Shown here: positions 8,554 to 15,788 of the stretch, one piece after another
How the letters are laid out: every line of letters begins with the position of its first letter
How positions within the stretch are numbered: position 1 is the stretch's first letter
Notes under the pieces: generated by a model
Told to the model about the DNA's origin: nothing
The model's input: the letters and a program-made list of their open reading frames with translations, nothing else
Database searches by the model: none
Made by a program: the position numbers and the translations under genes
Source of the DNA: Candidatus Aminicenans sakinawicola JGI OTU-1
GTDB lineage: Bacteria > Acidobacteriota > Aminicenantia > Aminicenantales > Aminicenantaceae
DNA length: 44,633 bases
Direction: 5' to 3'
NCBI GenBank assembly: GCA_000493965.1
Contig: AWNV01000003.1
Span: 100,456-145,088 of the forward strand

Positions 8554-8974
8554 TTAATTCCTCCTTTAACCGCAGAAATTCATCAACACGGCTATTTCTA
8601 TCCGATTTATGCTTTCTTAATAATCTACCTTTCAGCCAGGCCATATTTTCAGTCTCCGGTGACACGTATAAAAGCCGGACCAGGCGTAAAACAGAGTCAT
8701 CCTGTTTTTGAACTTGGGTAATAGGTTGTATACCAACCAGAGAAGCGATGATCTTTTTCTGGTGGTAGGAGATAATAGTATCTAGCAATAGAAACAATAA
8801 AATACAGGTGGTACAGCATAAAACAACCTTCCACAACCCAGAGGTCATTATCCTGGTTTCTGCTCTTTCCCGCTGGGCTGTATGTAATATCTTTCCCTTT
8901 AGCGCAGGTGGAGCCGGTTTGCGGGAAAAACTACTTAGAAAATCTTCTATCTTTTGGTCGTTTTGGTTTTTCAT
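8537..8974 (-). CDS. Putative anti-sigma factor-like single-pass membrane protein
   Basis: 145 residues. The cytoplasmic N-terminal part (about 1-45: IEDFLSSFSRKPAPPALKGKIL) is followed by one TM helix (about 47-67, LWKVVLCCTTCILLFLLLDTI) and a short external domain. The gene starts at an ATG overlapping the stop of the ECF sigma gene by 4 bp (ATGA) and overlaps the next gene by 17 bp. Position and topology fit an anti-sigma factor, and the PPALKGKIL segment before the helix is common in such proteins. The zinc HxxxCxxC motif of ZAS anti-sigma factors is absent, so the role is inferred from context. Confidence 0.55.
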   Translation of the reverse strand: MKNQNDQKIEDFLSSFSRKPAPPALKGKILHTAQRERAETRIMTSGLWKVVLCCTTCILLFLLLDTIISYHQKKIIASLVGIQPITQVQKQDDSVLRLVRLLYVSPETENMAWLKGRLLRKHKSDRNSRVDEFLRLKEELNGNKI

Positions 8975-9456
8975 AATTTTCCCTCCAACAGAGAGCGGAG
9001 TTTTACTATGCCATAGCTGTACCGGCTGGCAGCAGTATTGATCGAAATGCCACAGACAGAGGCAATCTCCCTAAAGGTCAATTCTACAAAATATTTTAAA
9101 ACAATGACCTCGCGCTGCTCTTCTGGCAGCTGCACGAGAGTCGTAGATAAAAGGTTTTCAGATTCTTTATCAGGGCCTGATATCGAAGCCCGTATAATCT
9201 CATGTAGTTCAGGATTATTCCGGCAATCAGACCGTTCCCGCATCTTTTTACCAAGAAAACGGTTGGCCTCATTACGGGCGATCTGAAATATAAAAGCTGC
9301 ATGCCCGCGGACAAACTTTAAGCGGATGGAATATCGCGCTAAACGATAGAAGACTTCCTGCAATACATCTTCAGCATCCTCTGCTGAGCCCAATTTAACA
9401 AAGAGATAGCGGTAGAGTCTGTCCCCAAATCGATCATAAAGTTCTTCCAGGTTCAT
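8971..9456 (-). CDS. RNA polymerase ECF-type sigma factor
   Basis: 161 residues, the normal ECF length. Region 2 is visible as LYRYLFVKLGSAEDAEDVLQEVFYRLARY and the following AAFIFQIARNEANRFLGKK. Region 4 is LPEEQREVIVLKYFVELTFREIASVCGISINTAASRYSYGIVKLRSLL, containing the helix-turn-helix. It would direct RNA polymerase to a small regulon, held inactive by the membrane protein encoded directly downstream (4-bp overlap). The start at 9456 is followed by MNLEELYDRFGD, a typical opening. The operon order of sigma, membrane anti-sigma-like and membrane protein suggests envelope signal sensing. The signal is unknown. Confidence 0.92.
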   Translation of the reverse strand: MNLEELYDRFGDRLYRYLFVKLGSAEDAEDVLQEVFYRLARYSIRLKFVRGHAAFIFQIARNEANRFLGKKMRERSDCRNNPELHEIIRASISGPDKESENLLSTTLVQLPEEQREVIVLKYFVELTFREIASVCGISINTAASRYSYGIVKLRSLLEGKL

Positions 9457-9563
9457 TACTATAATAATAAAGACCCTTTTCCCTTGAAATTTTGTCTATT
9501 TTCCCCAAAAAAAGGTTTATCTTGTTGATTAAATTGGAATTAGCACGTCGCATCCCCAAAATT

Positions 9564-10472
9564 TTATTGATCTTCTGCCTCTAAGTATATCTTAGCATTA
9601 GGGATAATCTTCTTTATCTTTCTTTCAATTCTGTCATTCACCTTCTCAAGCTCATCAACAATTATGTCATCTCTGTAATTAATTTCGACTGTAACCAGCA
9701 CATCATCCGAGCTGAAATGCATTGTTTTAAGGCTTATAACTTTATTCACTTCATCAAAGGAATTGACAGCCTTTAAAATTTTTTTCCTTTTGAGCGGCGT
9801 TACCGATTCCCCCACCAAGAGATTCTTTGTCTCATATGCAAGAAAAAGTGCAAAGATCATGAGCAACACCCCGATTACAATCGAAGCAATAGCATCTATA
9901 ATCAAAACTCCTGTAACTCGAACAAGGGCAATTGCCACTGCTGCAATCAAAAGTCCGGCTAATGCAAGCGAATCTTCAAAGAGAACTGTTAGAGTCGTTG
10001 GATCCTTACTGCGTTTTATCCCTTCAATGAGGTTCTTGTGCTTTTCAATCCCCATTTCTCTTTTTAAGCTCCTGACCGCAATGCTTAACGAATAGCTTTC
10101 AAATATTATCCCTACGGCAATTGCAAGATATGCAAGTCCAATACGGCTGATCGGTTCATGGCTCAGTAATTTATGATAGCCCTCTCTTATAGACAGAGTC
10201 CCAGCAATTCCAAACAAGAGAATTGCAACCATGAATGACCAGAAGAACTGCTCTTTTCCATGTCCAAATGGATGGCTCTTATCTGGGGCTTTCTTACTGC
10301 GACGCAAACCGTAAAGAAGGAGAACTTGGTTAAAGGTGTCTGAGATAGAATGGTAACTCTCCGCAAGCATCGAAGAAGAACCGCTTAACAAAGCTGCTAC
10401 AAGCTTGAATGCTGCAATACTAAGGTTCCCAAACAGTGCAGCAATAACAGCTTTCTTGCTAGTGTTACGCAT
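9564..10472 (-). CDS. Cation diffusion facilitator (CDF) metal transporter
   Basis: 302 residues. An inner-membrane exporter of divalent metal (Zn2+, Fe2+ or Mn2+) using the proton gradient. Six TM helices are visible. The TM2 metal site is SYHSISDTFNQ (His41, Asp45), followed by the conserved HPFGHGKEQFFW loop. TM5 carries FEDSLALAGLL with its Asp. The cytoplasmic C-terminal domain (about 215-302) has the usual ferredoxin-like fold sequence with KTMHFSSDDVLVTVEI. The HxxxD type in TM2 and the HPFGHGKEQ loop place it in the SLC30A9-like/zinc-type branch. It is a single gene between the sigma operon and the toxin-antitoxin island, with no linked metal regulator. Confidence 0.92.
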   Translation of the reverse strand: MRNTSKKAVIAALFGNLSIAAFKLVAALLSGSSSMLAESYHSISDTFNQVLLLYGLRRSKKAPDKSHPFGHGKEQFFWSFMVAILLFGIAGTLSIREGYHKLLSHEPISRIGLAYLAIAVGIIFESYSLSIAVRSLKREMGIEKHKNLIEGIKRSKDPTTLTVLFEDSLALAGLLIAAVAIALVRVTGVLIIDAIASIVIGVLLMIFALFLAYETKNLLVGESVTPLKRKKILKAVNSFDEVNKVISLKTMHFSSDDVLVTVEINYRDDIIVDELEKVNDRIERKIKKIIPNAKIYLEAEDQ

Positions 10473-10549
10473 ATTAATAAACTATAAGAATTTCCTTTTT
10501 GGCTGCCAGCTATTTTCTTTCCATGACAATAAACAAGATAAACTGATTT

Positions 10550-10930
10550 TCACCCTCCATTGCTGTAATATCTTAATATTCTTTCACTATCTTCATTCTT
10601 CTTGTCGCCCTTATAGTAAATCTCAATAAATTCCACACAATCCTCATCTTCAAAATAGGCGTAAATTACCCTAATGCCACTTGCATAACCTCTTCCTTTT
10701 AAGGATCTACATGCAAATTTTCTTGCTTTATATACTTTCGGGTATGCGATGCCAAGATCTGATATTTGGACTATTCCCTTATTATCTACGCCTAATTTAT
10801 GAAAAAGCCGAAGTTGTTTTTCTGTAAATATATCTAAATCGTCTTTCAGCGTTCTAAATCTTTTGATGAGTTTCTTTAAATCCTTTTCAAATTCTCTGAG
10901 GGACCTTACTTCATTGAATATCTTCTTCAC
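10550..10930 (-). CDS. RelE/ParE-superfamily toxin paired with Panacea antitoxin
   Basis: 126 residues. The C-terminal half reads YKARKFACRSLKGRGYASGIRVIYAYFEDEDCVEFIEIYYKGDKKNED, a RelE/ParE-like beta-sheet core with the Arg-Val-Ile-Tyr strand and the final acidic strand followed by K-G-D/N-K. An extended N-terminal helix (about 1-45) precedes it. RelE toxins cleave mRNA in the ribosome; ParE toxins hit gyrase. Which applies here cannot be told. The gene overlaps the Panacea C-terminal frame by 20 bp, so translation is probably coupled. Panacea proteins are known as antitoxins that neutralise many unrelated toxins, and a RelE-like partner fits that pattern. Confidence 0.7.
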   Translation of the reverse strand: MKKIFNEVRSLREFEKDLKKLIKRFRTLKDDLDIFTEKQLRLFHKLGVDNKGIVQISDLGIAYPKVYKARKFACRSLKGRGYASGIRVIYAYFEDEDCVEFIEIYYKGDKKNEDSERILRYYSNGG

Positions 10931-11249
10931 TGTAAGACCTCATGGAGTATTCCGGGGTGCGGTAAAAAACAGATTCGTAATCTATTATTTCACCGTCATC
11001 TGTAGTAAGCCAGGGAACATCATTGTGGGAATATTCGCTTATCTGTATCGCATTCATATCGGAAAGTTTCCATAAAATAAAATCTATCATATTTCTTTCG
11101 TCTTCATTTAGCTTAGATAAATCTGGTACCCTTAAAGGAAGGTATTTTCTTTGTGGGTACTGAAAATATTTGCCTTTAACTTTAACTATCTCCTTTTTGG
11201 CCTCCATCTCCTCAATTACCTTTAAAAATTCTTTAGGGGTGGGGGCCAT
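10911..11249 (-). CDS. Panacea (DUF4065) antitoxin, C-terminal frame
   Basis: 112 residues opening APTPKEFLKVIEEMEAKKEIVKVKGKYFQYPQRKYLPL and continuing LNEDERNMIDFILWKLSDMNAIQISEYSHNDVPWLTTDDGEIIDYESVFYRTPEY. This is the second half of the Panacea/SocA-like domain, including the conserved S-E-x-S-H-x-D-x-P-W segment. It is normally continuous with the HTH half, which is encoded immediately upstream in a frame one base off. An ATG lies at the junction, so separate translation is possible, but the domain would then be split in two. See the finding on the shift site. Confidence 0.75.
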   Translation of the reverse strand: MAPTPKEFLKVIEEMEAKKEIVKVKGKYFQYPQRKYLPLRVPDLSKLNEDERNMIDFILWKLSDMNAIQISEYSHNDVPWLTTDDGEIIDYESVFYRTPEYSMRSYSEEDIQ

Positions 11250-11709
11250 AATTATTCTTTATATAAGTGGCGCCTATAAGCTGTTCTTCATACTTTTCGT
11301 AATAATTAAAATCAATAAAATAAAGGATTTTGTATAACACAGACTCCCCTATATTCGGCTTTGAACCCACTTTATTAAGGATATAGAGCAAAACCTCCTT
11401 AAATTTTTCTAAGTTCTTTTGCGGTACGTTAATACGAATTTCTGGCTTTGTTTTTGTAGGTTTAGTCTTTTTTTCTAAGACAACTTTTATATCCTTTTTT
11501 AAATCAAGTAAAATATCTGAAGCAATGTTAAATATCTTTGAGAGCTCCGCTATTTCCCCGGCACTTATTTTTCTACCTCCAGTTTCAATTTGAGATAGTG
11601 AAACTCTGCTTATCTTAAGTAAATCAGCTAACTTCTCCTGTGAATATCCAGCTTGCTCTCTTAAGGCTTTAATCCGTGTACCTAATTTTTTATAGAAGGT
11701 ATCCGCCAT
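11233..11709 (-). CDS. HTH plus N-terminal half of Panacea antitoxin (frame broken after 158 aa)
   Basis: 158 residues. An N-terminal Xre-type helix-turn-helix (about 8-65: LGTRIKALREQAGYSQEKLADLLKISRVSLSQIETGGRKIS), a charged linker (about 70-100), then the start of the Panacea domain (about 105-158: KFKEVLLYILNKVG, KILYFIDFNYYEKYEEQLIGATYIKNNYGPHP). The stop codon directly follows YGPHP, the very place where family members continue YGPxPK. In the +1 frame the next codons give KEFLKVIEEM, the expected continuation. So the gene is one antitoxin of about 265 residues with a one-base shift. The HTH would repress the operon promoter just upstream. The start ATG at 11709 has GGAGG before it. Confidence 0.8.
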   Translation of the reverse strand: MADTFYKKLGTRIKALREQAGYSQEKLADLLKISRVSLSQIETGGRKISAGEIAELSKIFNIASDILLDLKKDIKVVLEKKTKPTKTKPEIRINVPQKNLEKFKEVLLYILNKVGSKPNIGESVLYKILYFIDFNYYEKYEEQLIGATYIKNNYGPHP

Positions 11710-11738
11710 TTTGCACCTCCACTTTCAAGGTCAATATA

Positions 11739-11767
11739 AATATAGCACATGTAATAAAATCTGTCAA
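11739..11767 (-). promoter_or_regulatory. Sigma-70 promoter of the Panacea toxin-antitoxin operon
   Basis: On the minus strand: consensus TTGACA (11762-11767), 17 bp spacing, TATATT (11739-11744), 30 bp before the start codon. The spacer holds the palindrome ACATGT, a plausible half of the operator for the encoded Xre-type HTH, giving autoregulation. Confidence 0.7.
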
Positions 11768-11768
11768 A

Positions 11769-11894
11769 TTATTGTTTTAAAATCTTACATCTCTTCTTTT
11801 TGGCAATTTTTGCAAGAAGTTTGTCGGCCGGCTCATCATTGGGGTCTTGTTCGACTAATCCGTATCTGAACGCTTTATTTTCTTTAACGTCTTG
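11769..11894 (-). pseudogene. hsdS: C-terminal relic of a type I restriction specificity subunit (HsdS)
   Basis: A 41-codon open stretch, in a different frame from the nucleotidyltransferase that it overlaps, reads YGLVEQDPNDEPADKLLAKIAKKK and ends at a TAA right against the -35 box of the Panacea promoter. The core L-V-x-Q-D-P-N-D-E-P-A-x-x-L-L is a well-known conserved motif of HsdS subunits (S.LVPQDPNDEPA). No target-recognition domain or start is present, so only a tail survives. It suggests that a type I restriction locus once stood here. Confidence 0.55.
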
Positions 11895-12100
11895 CTAAGG
11901 CTGACAATAAACAAGACAAGCTTGACCAAGGTCTCTTTTACAAAATTTTTAAAGTCATCACCGATAATTTTTAATTTAATCGCATCTACTACACCTATAA
12001 TCCTGTTCAGCTCATCAACATTGATGCCCAAAGTTATATCAATATCCTTAGTCAACCTAGGCTCACCATAGACCATCACAGCCTGTCCTCCAATGACCAT
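11855..12100 (-). pseudogene. Truncated nucleotidyltransferase (MNT/AbiEii-like) with intact catalytic motif
   Basis: In-frame residues before the only ATG (KHLSRELDSAKIPY, up to about 12142) are clearly part of the fold, so the annotated ATG is internal and the true start has been lost or is non-canonical. The active-site block VIGGQAVMVYGEPRLTKDIDITLG is intact: GG, then D-x-D. After residue about 65 (DFKNFVKETLV) the sequence departs from the family (VKLVLFIVSLSKTLKKIKRSDTD) and stops. The metal-binding third acidic residue and the C-terminal half are missing. The 3' end overlaps the HsdS tail, so a deletion joined the two genes. Such enzymes often act as toxins or abortive-infection effectors; this copy is very likely inactive. 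Confidence 0.7.
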
Positions 12101-12140
12101 GTAAGGAATCTTAGCAGAATCTAATTCGCGGGAGAGATGT

Positions 12141-12350
12141 TTAAGGAGTCTTTGAAAGATTATTAATAACCTTTGCTATTTTTATATCGACCTCTAATCC
12201 ATCCAGCGGGTCTAGGCGTGAGAAAGTGCCAAGGTAAACCGCCTCGGCATATAAGGATTCCACAATAAGAAAATTGTGAGCTATATCAACCCGTTGTTTT
12301 CTCTGGTATTCTCTATCGAATCGGGCAAGCTTTTCCGGGTTCCTGATCAT
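12141..12350 (-). CDS. Small partner protein of nucleotidyltransferase
   Basis: 69 residues: MIRNPEKLARFDREYQRKQRVDIAHNFLIVESLYAEAVYLGTF, then DPLDGLEVDIKIAKVINNL. Proteins with this N-terminus (R-N-P-E-K-L) and the block P-L-x-G-L-E-x-D-I-K-I-A-K-V-I-N are commonly encoded just before DUF6036/AbiEii-like nucleotidyltransferases, as here; the ends touch. This makes it a candidate antitoxin or chaperone of a toxin-antitoxin-like pair. No HTH, membrane segment or metal motif is visible. The partner is truncated, so this gene is orphaned in practice. Confidence 0.55.
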   Translation of the reverse strand: MIRNPEKLARFDREYQRKQRVDIAHNFLIVESLYAEAVYLGTFSRLDPLDGLEVDIKIAKVINNLSKTP

Positions 12351-12496
12351 ATTAGTTTGACTTCTTTGCTCTTATACCCCTGTTGCTTTCAATATTACCT
12401 ATATATTATTATAGTAAAATCACACTAGGATATCAAAGATAAATTCATAAAAAGAACATCGTAGTATTGGAAGAGAATCGGGTCCTCCTACATCGG

Positions 12497-12660
12497 TTAC
12501 CTTCTTTGTGCTGTCTCCCTCTTGAATTTGTATTCCCGCGGCGGCTCCGCTCCCATCAGGTATTTGACGAAATAGTCCCACCGGCGCTGAATCATGTACG
12601 GCTCACTGCCAAAGCCGTGGCCCCGGTTTGGTAATAAAATGAGAACCCAAATAATCAGAT
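12497..12660 (-). pseudogene. C-terminal relic of S9 prolyl oligopeptidase-family peptidase
   Basis: The minus strand reads VLILLPNRGHGFGSEPYMIQRRWDYFVKYLMGAEPPREYKF, then a stop at 12497. This is the end of the alpha/beta-hydrolase domain of dipeptidyl-peptidase IV/acylaminoacyl-peptidase-like enzymes, including the catalytic His in G-H-G-F and the W-D-Y-F-V-x-x-L helix. The nucleophile and acid residues and everything upstream are missing. A dead fragment. Confidence 0.8.
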
Positions 12661-12795
12661 AAAAAACGTTAATATGGCTAATTTTATTATCTCCCCTTAT
12701 TAGAGTTTAAATCTAATTGAGAAACTTAATACGATATCAGAATATCGGATTAAATAAATATTTCCCATATGAATTTTATAAACGTTGGGACACTA

Positions 12796-12825
12796 TTGAT
12801 TGTGTCCCTAGATTTATGGTATTAA
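12796..12825 (+). promoter_or_regulatory. Candidate promoter of the serine hydrolase gene
   Basis: TTGATT at 12796-12801, 18 bp, then TATTAA at 12820-12825, about 45 bp before the start codon. The surrounding sequence is very AT-rich, so chance matches are possible. Confidence 0.4.
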
Positions 12826-12870
12826 AAAATAAGAAAAATATTAAAATATTGATTAAGGGAGAAAAAAACC

Positions 12871-14982
12871 ATGAAGAGATCTTACATTTTTCTCATTGTC
12901 TTATGTACAGCACTGCTGTTCTATCCATCCGCCTTTCTTTCTGCTAAGTCTCCATCGCTGGAAGGCCATTGGGAAGGGTCTATCGACATTCCAGAGATGA
13001 CTCTCGCTATCAACATAGACTTCAGCCATAAGCCTGACGGATCCTGGGCCGGGGATATTTCCATTCCCGCCCAAAAGGCCAAGGATCTTCCGCTTGCCAG
13101 TATCAGCATTGACGGAATGGAAGTAAGCTTTGAGATATCCGGCGTGCCGGGCAGCCCGACATTCAAAGGGACTTTCAGCGATGACAAGATGAAGATAACC
13201 GGGAATTTTATACAGAGCGGCAAAACGATTCCGTTCACTCTGAACCGCGAAGCCGGTCCCGCGGCAAAAGCCAAGAAATCTCTCGCCGGTTTTGATGCGA
13301 CAGTCGAAAAGGGATTGAAAAGCCTTAATGTACCCGGAGTGGCCATAGCCATCGTGGCAGATAATGAAGTCATCTTTTCCAAGGGCTTCGGTTACCGCGA
13401 TGTGGAAAAGAAAATTCCTATGACTAAAGACACTCTCCTGGCCATTGGCTCAGCCACCAAGGCCTTCACCACCTTCACCATGGGCACCCTTGTAGACGAA
13501 GGCAAACTGAATTGGACAACCCCTGTGCATGAGTATATCCACTGGTTCAACCTCTACGACCTTTTCGCCAGCGAACACCTGACGCCCCGAGACCTGGTAA
13601 CTCACCGCGCCGGCCTACCACGTCATGACCTGGTGTGGTACAACAATTATACGGCCAGCCGGCAAGAATTTGTGAAGCGGCTGGCGTATCTCAAACCCAC
13701 GGCAGACCTGAGGGAAAAATTTCAGTACAATAACCTGATGTTTCTGACGGCCGGCTACCTCATAGAAGTCATCACAGGACAGAAGTGGGAAGAGGCGGTT
13801 CGTACCTGTGTTCTCGATCCCCTGGAAATGAAGCGGACAAATTTTTCTGTGCTTGATTCCCAAAAAGACACGGATTTCGCCTTCCCCTACCGCGAAGAGA
13901 AGGGCAAAATCGAGAAAATTCCCTTCCGCAATATCAGCAATATCGGCCCAGCAGGGGCCATCAATTCCAGCGTGAATGAGATGAGCCACTGGCTCATAGT
14001 GCATCTCAATCAAGGGAAGTATAATGGCAAGTCGATCATCAATGCCCAAACGATTGAGGACATGCATCTGGCTCACATGCCCACAGGAAATACGCCTGCC
14101 ATCCCGGAAATCACTCCGGCTGATTATGGAATGGCGTGGTTTGTCGACTCCTACCGAGGCCACCAGCGCGTCCATCACGGCGGCAACATCGATGGATTCT
14201 CTGCAATGGTTTGCCTCATGCCTCAAGACGGGATAGGATTCGTGGTACTAGCCAACAAAAACGGGACTGGCCTGTCTGAGCTTCTCATCCGGCATGCGGC
14301 AGACCGCATTCTGGGTCTCGAGCCCAAGGACTGGATTGGAGAGGCAGCCGAGAGAAAAGCCAAAGGTGAGGAAGCGCAAAAGGAGGCCGAGAAGAAAAAA
14401 CAGACCAGGCGCAGGCCCGGCACTCAGCCGGCGCACAAACTGGAGGAATATGCTGGCGAATACAATCATCCGGGTTACGGAGATTTGAAAGTCTTTCTCC
14501 AGAAAGGGCAGCTGGTTTTTACTTACAACGGCATCACCACGCCTCTCGATCACTGGCACTATGAAACTTTTAATGGGAAAAAAGTTGAGGATCCCACATT
14601 CGAAGACATGAAGCTGACATTCCGCACCGATTTCAACGGATTTGTGGCGGCTTTGGAGGCTCCTTTCGAGCCAACACTGGAAGCCATAGTATTCAAAAAG
14701 AAACCCAATGCACAGCTTTCTGACCCCTCCTATCTTCAAAAGTTTGTCGGGAAATACGCTTTGATGGATCAGACAGTCACGGTGAGCCTCAAGGGAAACA
14801 TTCTTACCATGATGGTACCAGGACAGCCGGAATACGAACTAGTTCCAGCGCTGGGAGATGAATTCATCCTCAAACAGGTCAAAATAATCAGCGTCAAGTT
14901 CAAGATGGACGAAAATGGTCATGTCACAGCCGCCGAGTTCAATCAGCCCGACGGTATATTCGAAGCCAAACGAATCAAATAA
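12871..14982 (+). CDS. Exported beta-lactamase-fold serine hydrolase (S12-type) with DUF3471-like tail
   Basis: 703 residues. Signal peptide (1-25, MKRSYIFLIVLCTALLFYPSAFLSAKS), then an N-terminal beta-domain (about 28-130: LEGHWEGSIDIP, GDISIPAQKAKDLPL). The penicillin-binding-protein/class C beta-lactamase catalytic domain covers about 140-480, with Ser194-Ala-Thr-Lys197, Tyr286-Asn-Asn and a HHGGNIDGF block near 435. A charged linker of Lys/Glu/Arg (about 488-512) leads to a C-terminal region (about 515-610) with KLEEYAGEYNHPGYGDL, matching DUF3471, and a further beta-rich segment. Such proteins are D-aminopeptidases, esterases or peptidoglycan hydrolases in the periplasm; the substrate is unknown. 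Base composition is visibly richer in GC than the flanks, which suggests a different history. Confidence 0.88.
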   Translation: MKRSYIFLIVLCTALLFYPSAFLSAKSPSLEGHWEGSIDIPEMTLAINIDFSHKPDGSWAGDISIPAQKAKDLPLASISIDGMEVSFEISGVPGSPTFKGTFSDDKMKITGNFIQSGKTIPFTLNREAGPAAKAKKSLAGFDATVEKGLKSLNVPGVAIAIVADNEVIFSKGFGYRDVEKKIPMTKDTLLAIGSATKAFTTFTMGTLVDEGKLNWTTPVHEYIHWFNLYDLFASEHLTPRDLVTHRAGLPRHDLVWYNNYTASRQEFVKRLAYLKPTADLREKFQYNNLMFLTAGYLIEVITGQKWEEAVRTCVLDPLEMKRTNFSVLDSQKDTDFAFPYREEKGKIEKIPFRNISNIGPAGAINSSVNEMSHWLIVHLNQGKYNGKSIINAQTIEDMHLAHMPTGNTPAIPEITPADYGMAWFVDSYRGHQRVHHGGNIDGFSAMVCLMPQDGIGFVVLANKNGTGLSELLIRHAADRILGLEPKDWIGEAAERKAKGEEAQKEAEKKKQTRRRPGTQPAHKLEEYAGEYNHPGYGDLKVFLQKGQLVFTYNGITTPLDHWHYETFNGKKVEDPTFEDMKLTFRTDFNGFVAALEAPFEPTLEAIVFKKKPNAQLSDPSYLQKFVGKYALMDQTVTVSLKGNILTMMVPGQPEYELVPALGDEFILKQVKIISVKFKMDENGHVTAAEFNQPDGIFEAKRIK

Positions 14983-15047
14983 AGAAATGGTGCATTGATT
15001 TTAAGGGTAAAAAGCTCCATTTAAAAAGACTCGGAACATCTCCTATC

Positions 15048-15068
15048 AGATAAATTCATTTTTTTATT
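15048..15068 (+). repeat. 21-bp direct repeat, left copy (flanks toxin-antitoxin segment)
   Basis: A perfect 21-bp match to 16027-16047 in the same orientation, AT-rich, starting AGATAAATTCA. The two copies bracket 958 bp holding the RHH/RelE genes and one copy of the 150-bp repeat. It may be an insertion or recombination footprint. Confidence 0.5.
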
Positions 15069-15131
15069 GAACAAATGGAATAAATGTAGTACAAGTAATA
15101 TATAGAATATAATTAATACAAGGAGATTTTT

Positions 15132-15347
15132 ATGTCTATAATTACCGTTAGGCTGGATGGAAAGACTTATGATCAACTTAACAATCTCGCTAAAAAAACA
15201 AAACGAACAAAAAGCTCGTATATAAGGGAAATGATCGAATTGTATCTTGAGGATTTTGATGATGGCTATATTGCTCTGGAGCGGTTGAATAAAAAAAACG
15301 CCAGATATCTGAGCACAAAGGAAGCAGAGGATGAACTTGGACTTTAA
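15132..15347 (+). CDS. Ribbon-helix-helix antitoxin of RelBE/ParDE type
   Basis: 71 residues. The N-terminal RHH motif is clear: MSIITVRLDGKTYDQLNNLAKKTKRTKSSYIREMIELYLEDF, with the beta-strand TVRL, helix A and helix B. The C-terminal tail (about 50-71) would wrap the toxin. The start is fixed by AAGGAG seven bases before the ATG. The gene overlaps the toxin by 17 bp (stop inside the toxin frame), which is standard coupling. Antitoxin dimers normally bind and repress their own promoter; a TATAAT box lies about 25 bp upstream. Confidence 0.9.
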   Translation: MSIITVRLDGKTYDQLNNLAKKTKRTKSSYIREMIELYLEDFDDGYIALERLNKKNARYLSTKEAEDELGL

Positions 15348-15600
15348 AGTCATATGGCATGAAGATGCAATAGAAGATTTAAAAAAACTGGATAAACCAG
15401 CAGCCAGAAGAATAATAAATAAAGTAAAAAGTCATCTCAAGAGCAGCCCTAAAAAAATGGGAAAACCACTCAAAGGACAATTTCGGGGCCTTCTCAGGTA
15501 TAGAGTTGGGGATTACCGTGTCATTTTCGTGCTGGATTATGAAAGTAAAGAACTTATGATTCTCGCAGTAAATCATAGAAAAAACATATACAGAGACTAA
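15331..15600 (+). CDS. RelE/ParE family toxin
   Basis: 89 residues, typical RelE length: MNLDFKVIWHEDAIEDLKKLDKPAARRIINKVKSHLK, then KPLKGQFRGLLRYRVGDYRVIFVLDYESKELMILAVNHRKNIYRD. The helix pair, the central G-x-x-R-Y-R-V-G-D-Y-R-V-I-F strand and the terminal H-R-K-x-x-Y-R-D are diagnostic. In RelE enzymes these Arg/Lys/Tyr residues cleave mRNA at the ribosomal A site. It is encoded with the RHH antitoxin. No damage is visible, so it should be functional. Confidence 0.92.
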   Translation: MNLDFKVIWHEDAIEDLKKLDKPAARRIINKVKSHLKSSPKKMGKPLKGQFRGLLRYRVGDYRVIFVLDYESKELMILAVNHRKNIYRD

Positions 15601-15788
15601 TATACAAGGTCATTCCGAGGCCGGAGCATTTACGGATTGCATTTGCGGATTACTTGCATTTGCGTTGGCATATAGTTGATATCAGTAAAGTTACTTTTTT
15701 CACAAGCACTCACAAACCTTAATCGGAGCTTAAATTAGATCCTTTGAATCCAAATGTAATGATAGAGGAGGCACAAACTCTCCAGGTC

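Larger units (their letters stand above)
12351..12870. other. Gap holding an S9 peptidase relic and a promoter
   Basis: 520 bp without an intact gene. 12351-12496 shows nothing recognisable. 12497-12660 is the tail of an S9 peptidase on the minus strand (separate entry). 12660-12870 is AT-rich and contains the candidate promoter and ribosome-binding site (AAGGGAG about 9 nt before ATG 12871) of the serine hydrolase. Confidence 0.6.

Noticed and set aside
12141..12350. Fusion of the small partner and nucleotidyltransferase into one gene
   Set aside because: They are in different frames and homologous pairs are normally separate genes.
15640..15690. CRISPR-like or tandem repeat (GCATTTGCG twice)
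   Set aside because: Only two short copies, no regular spacer.
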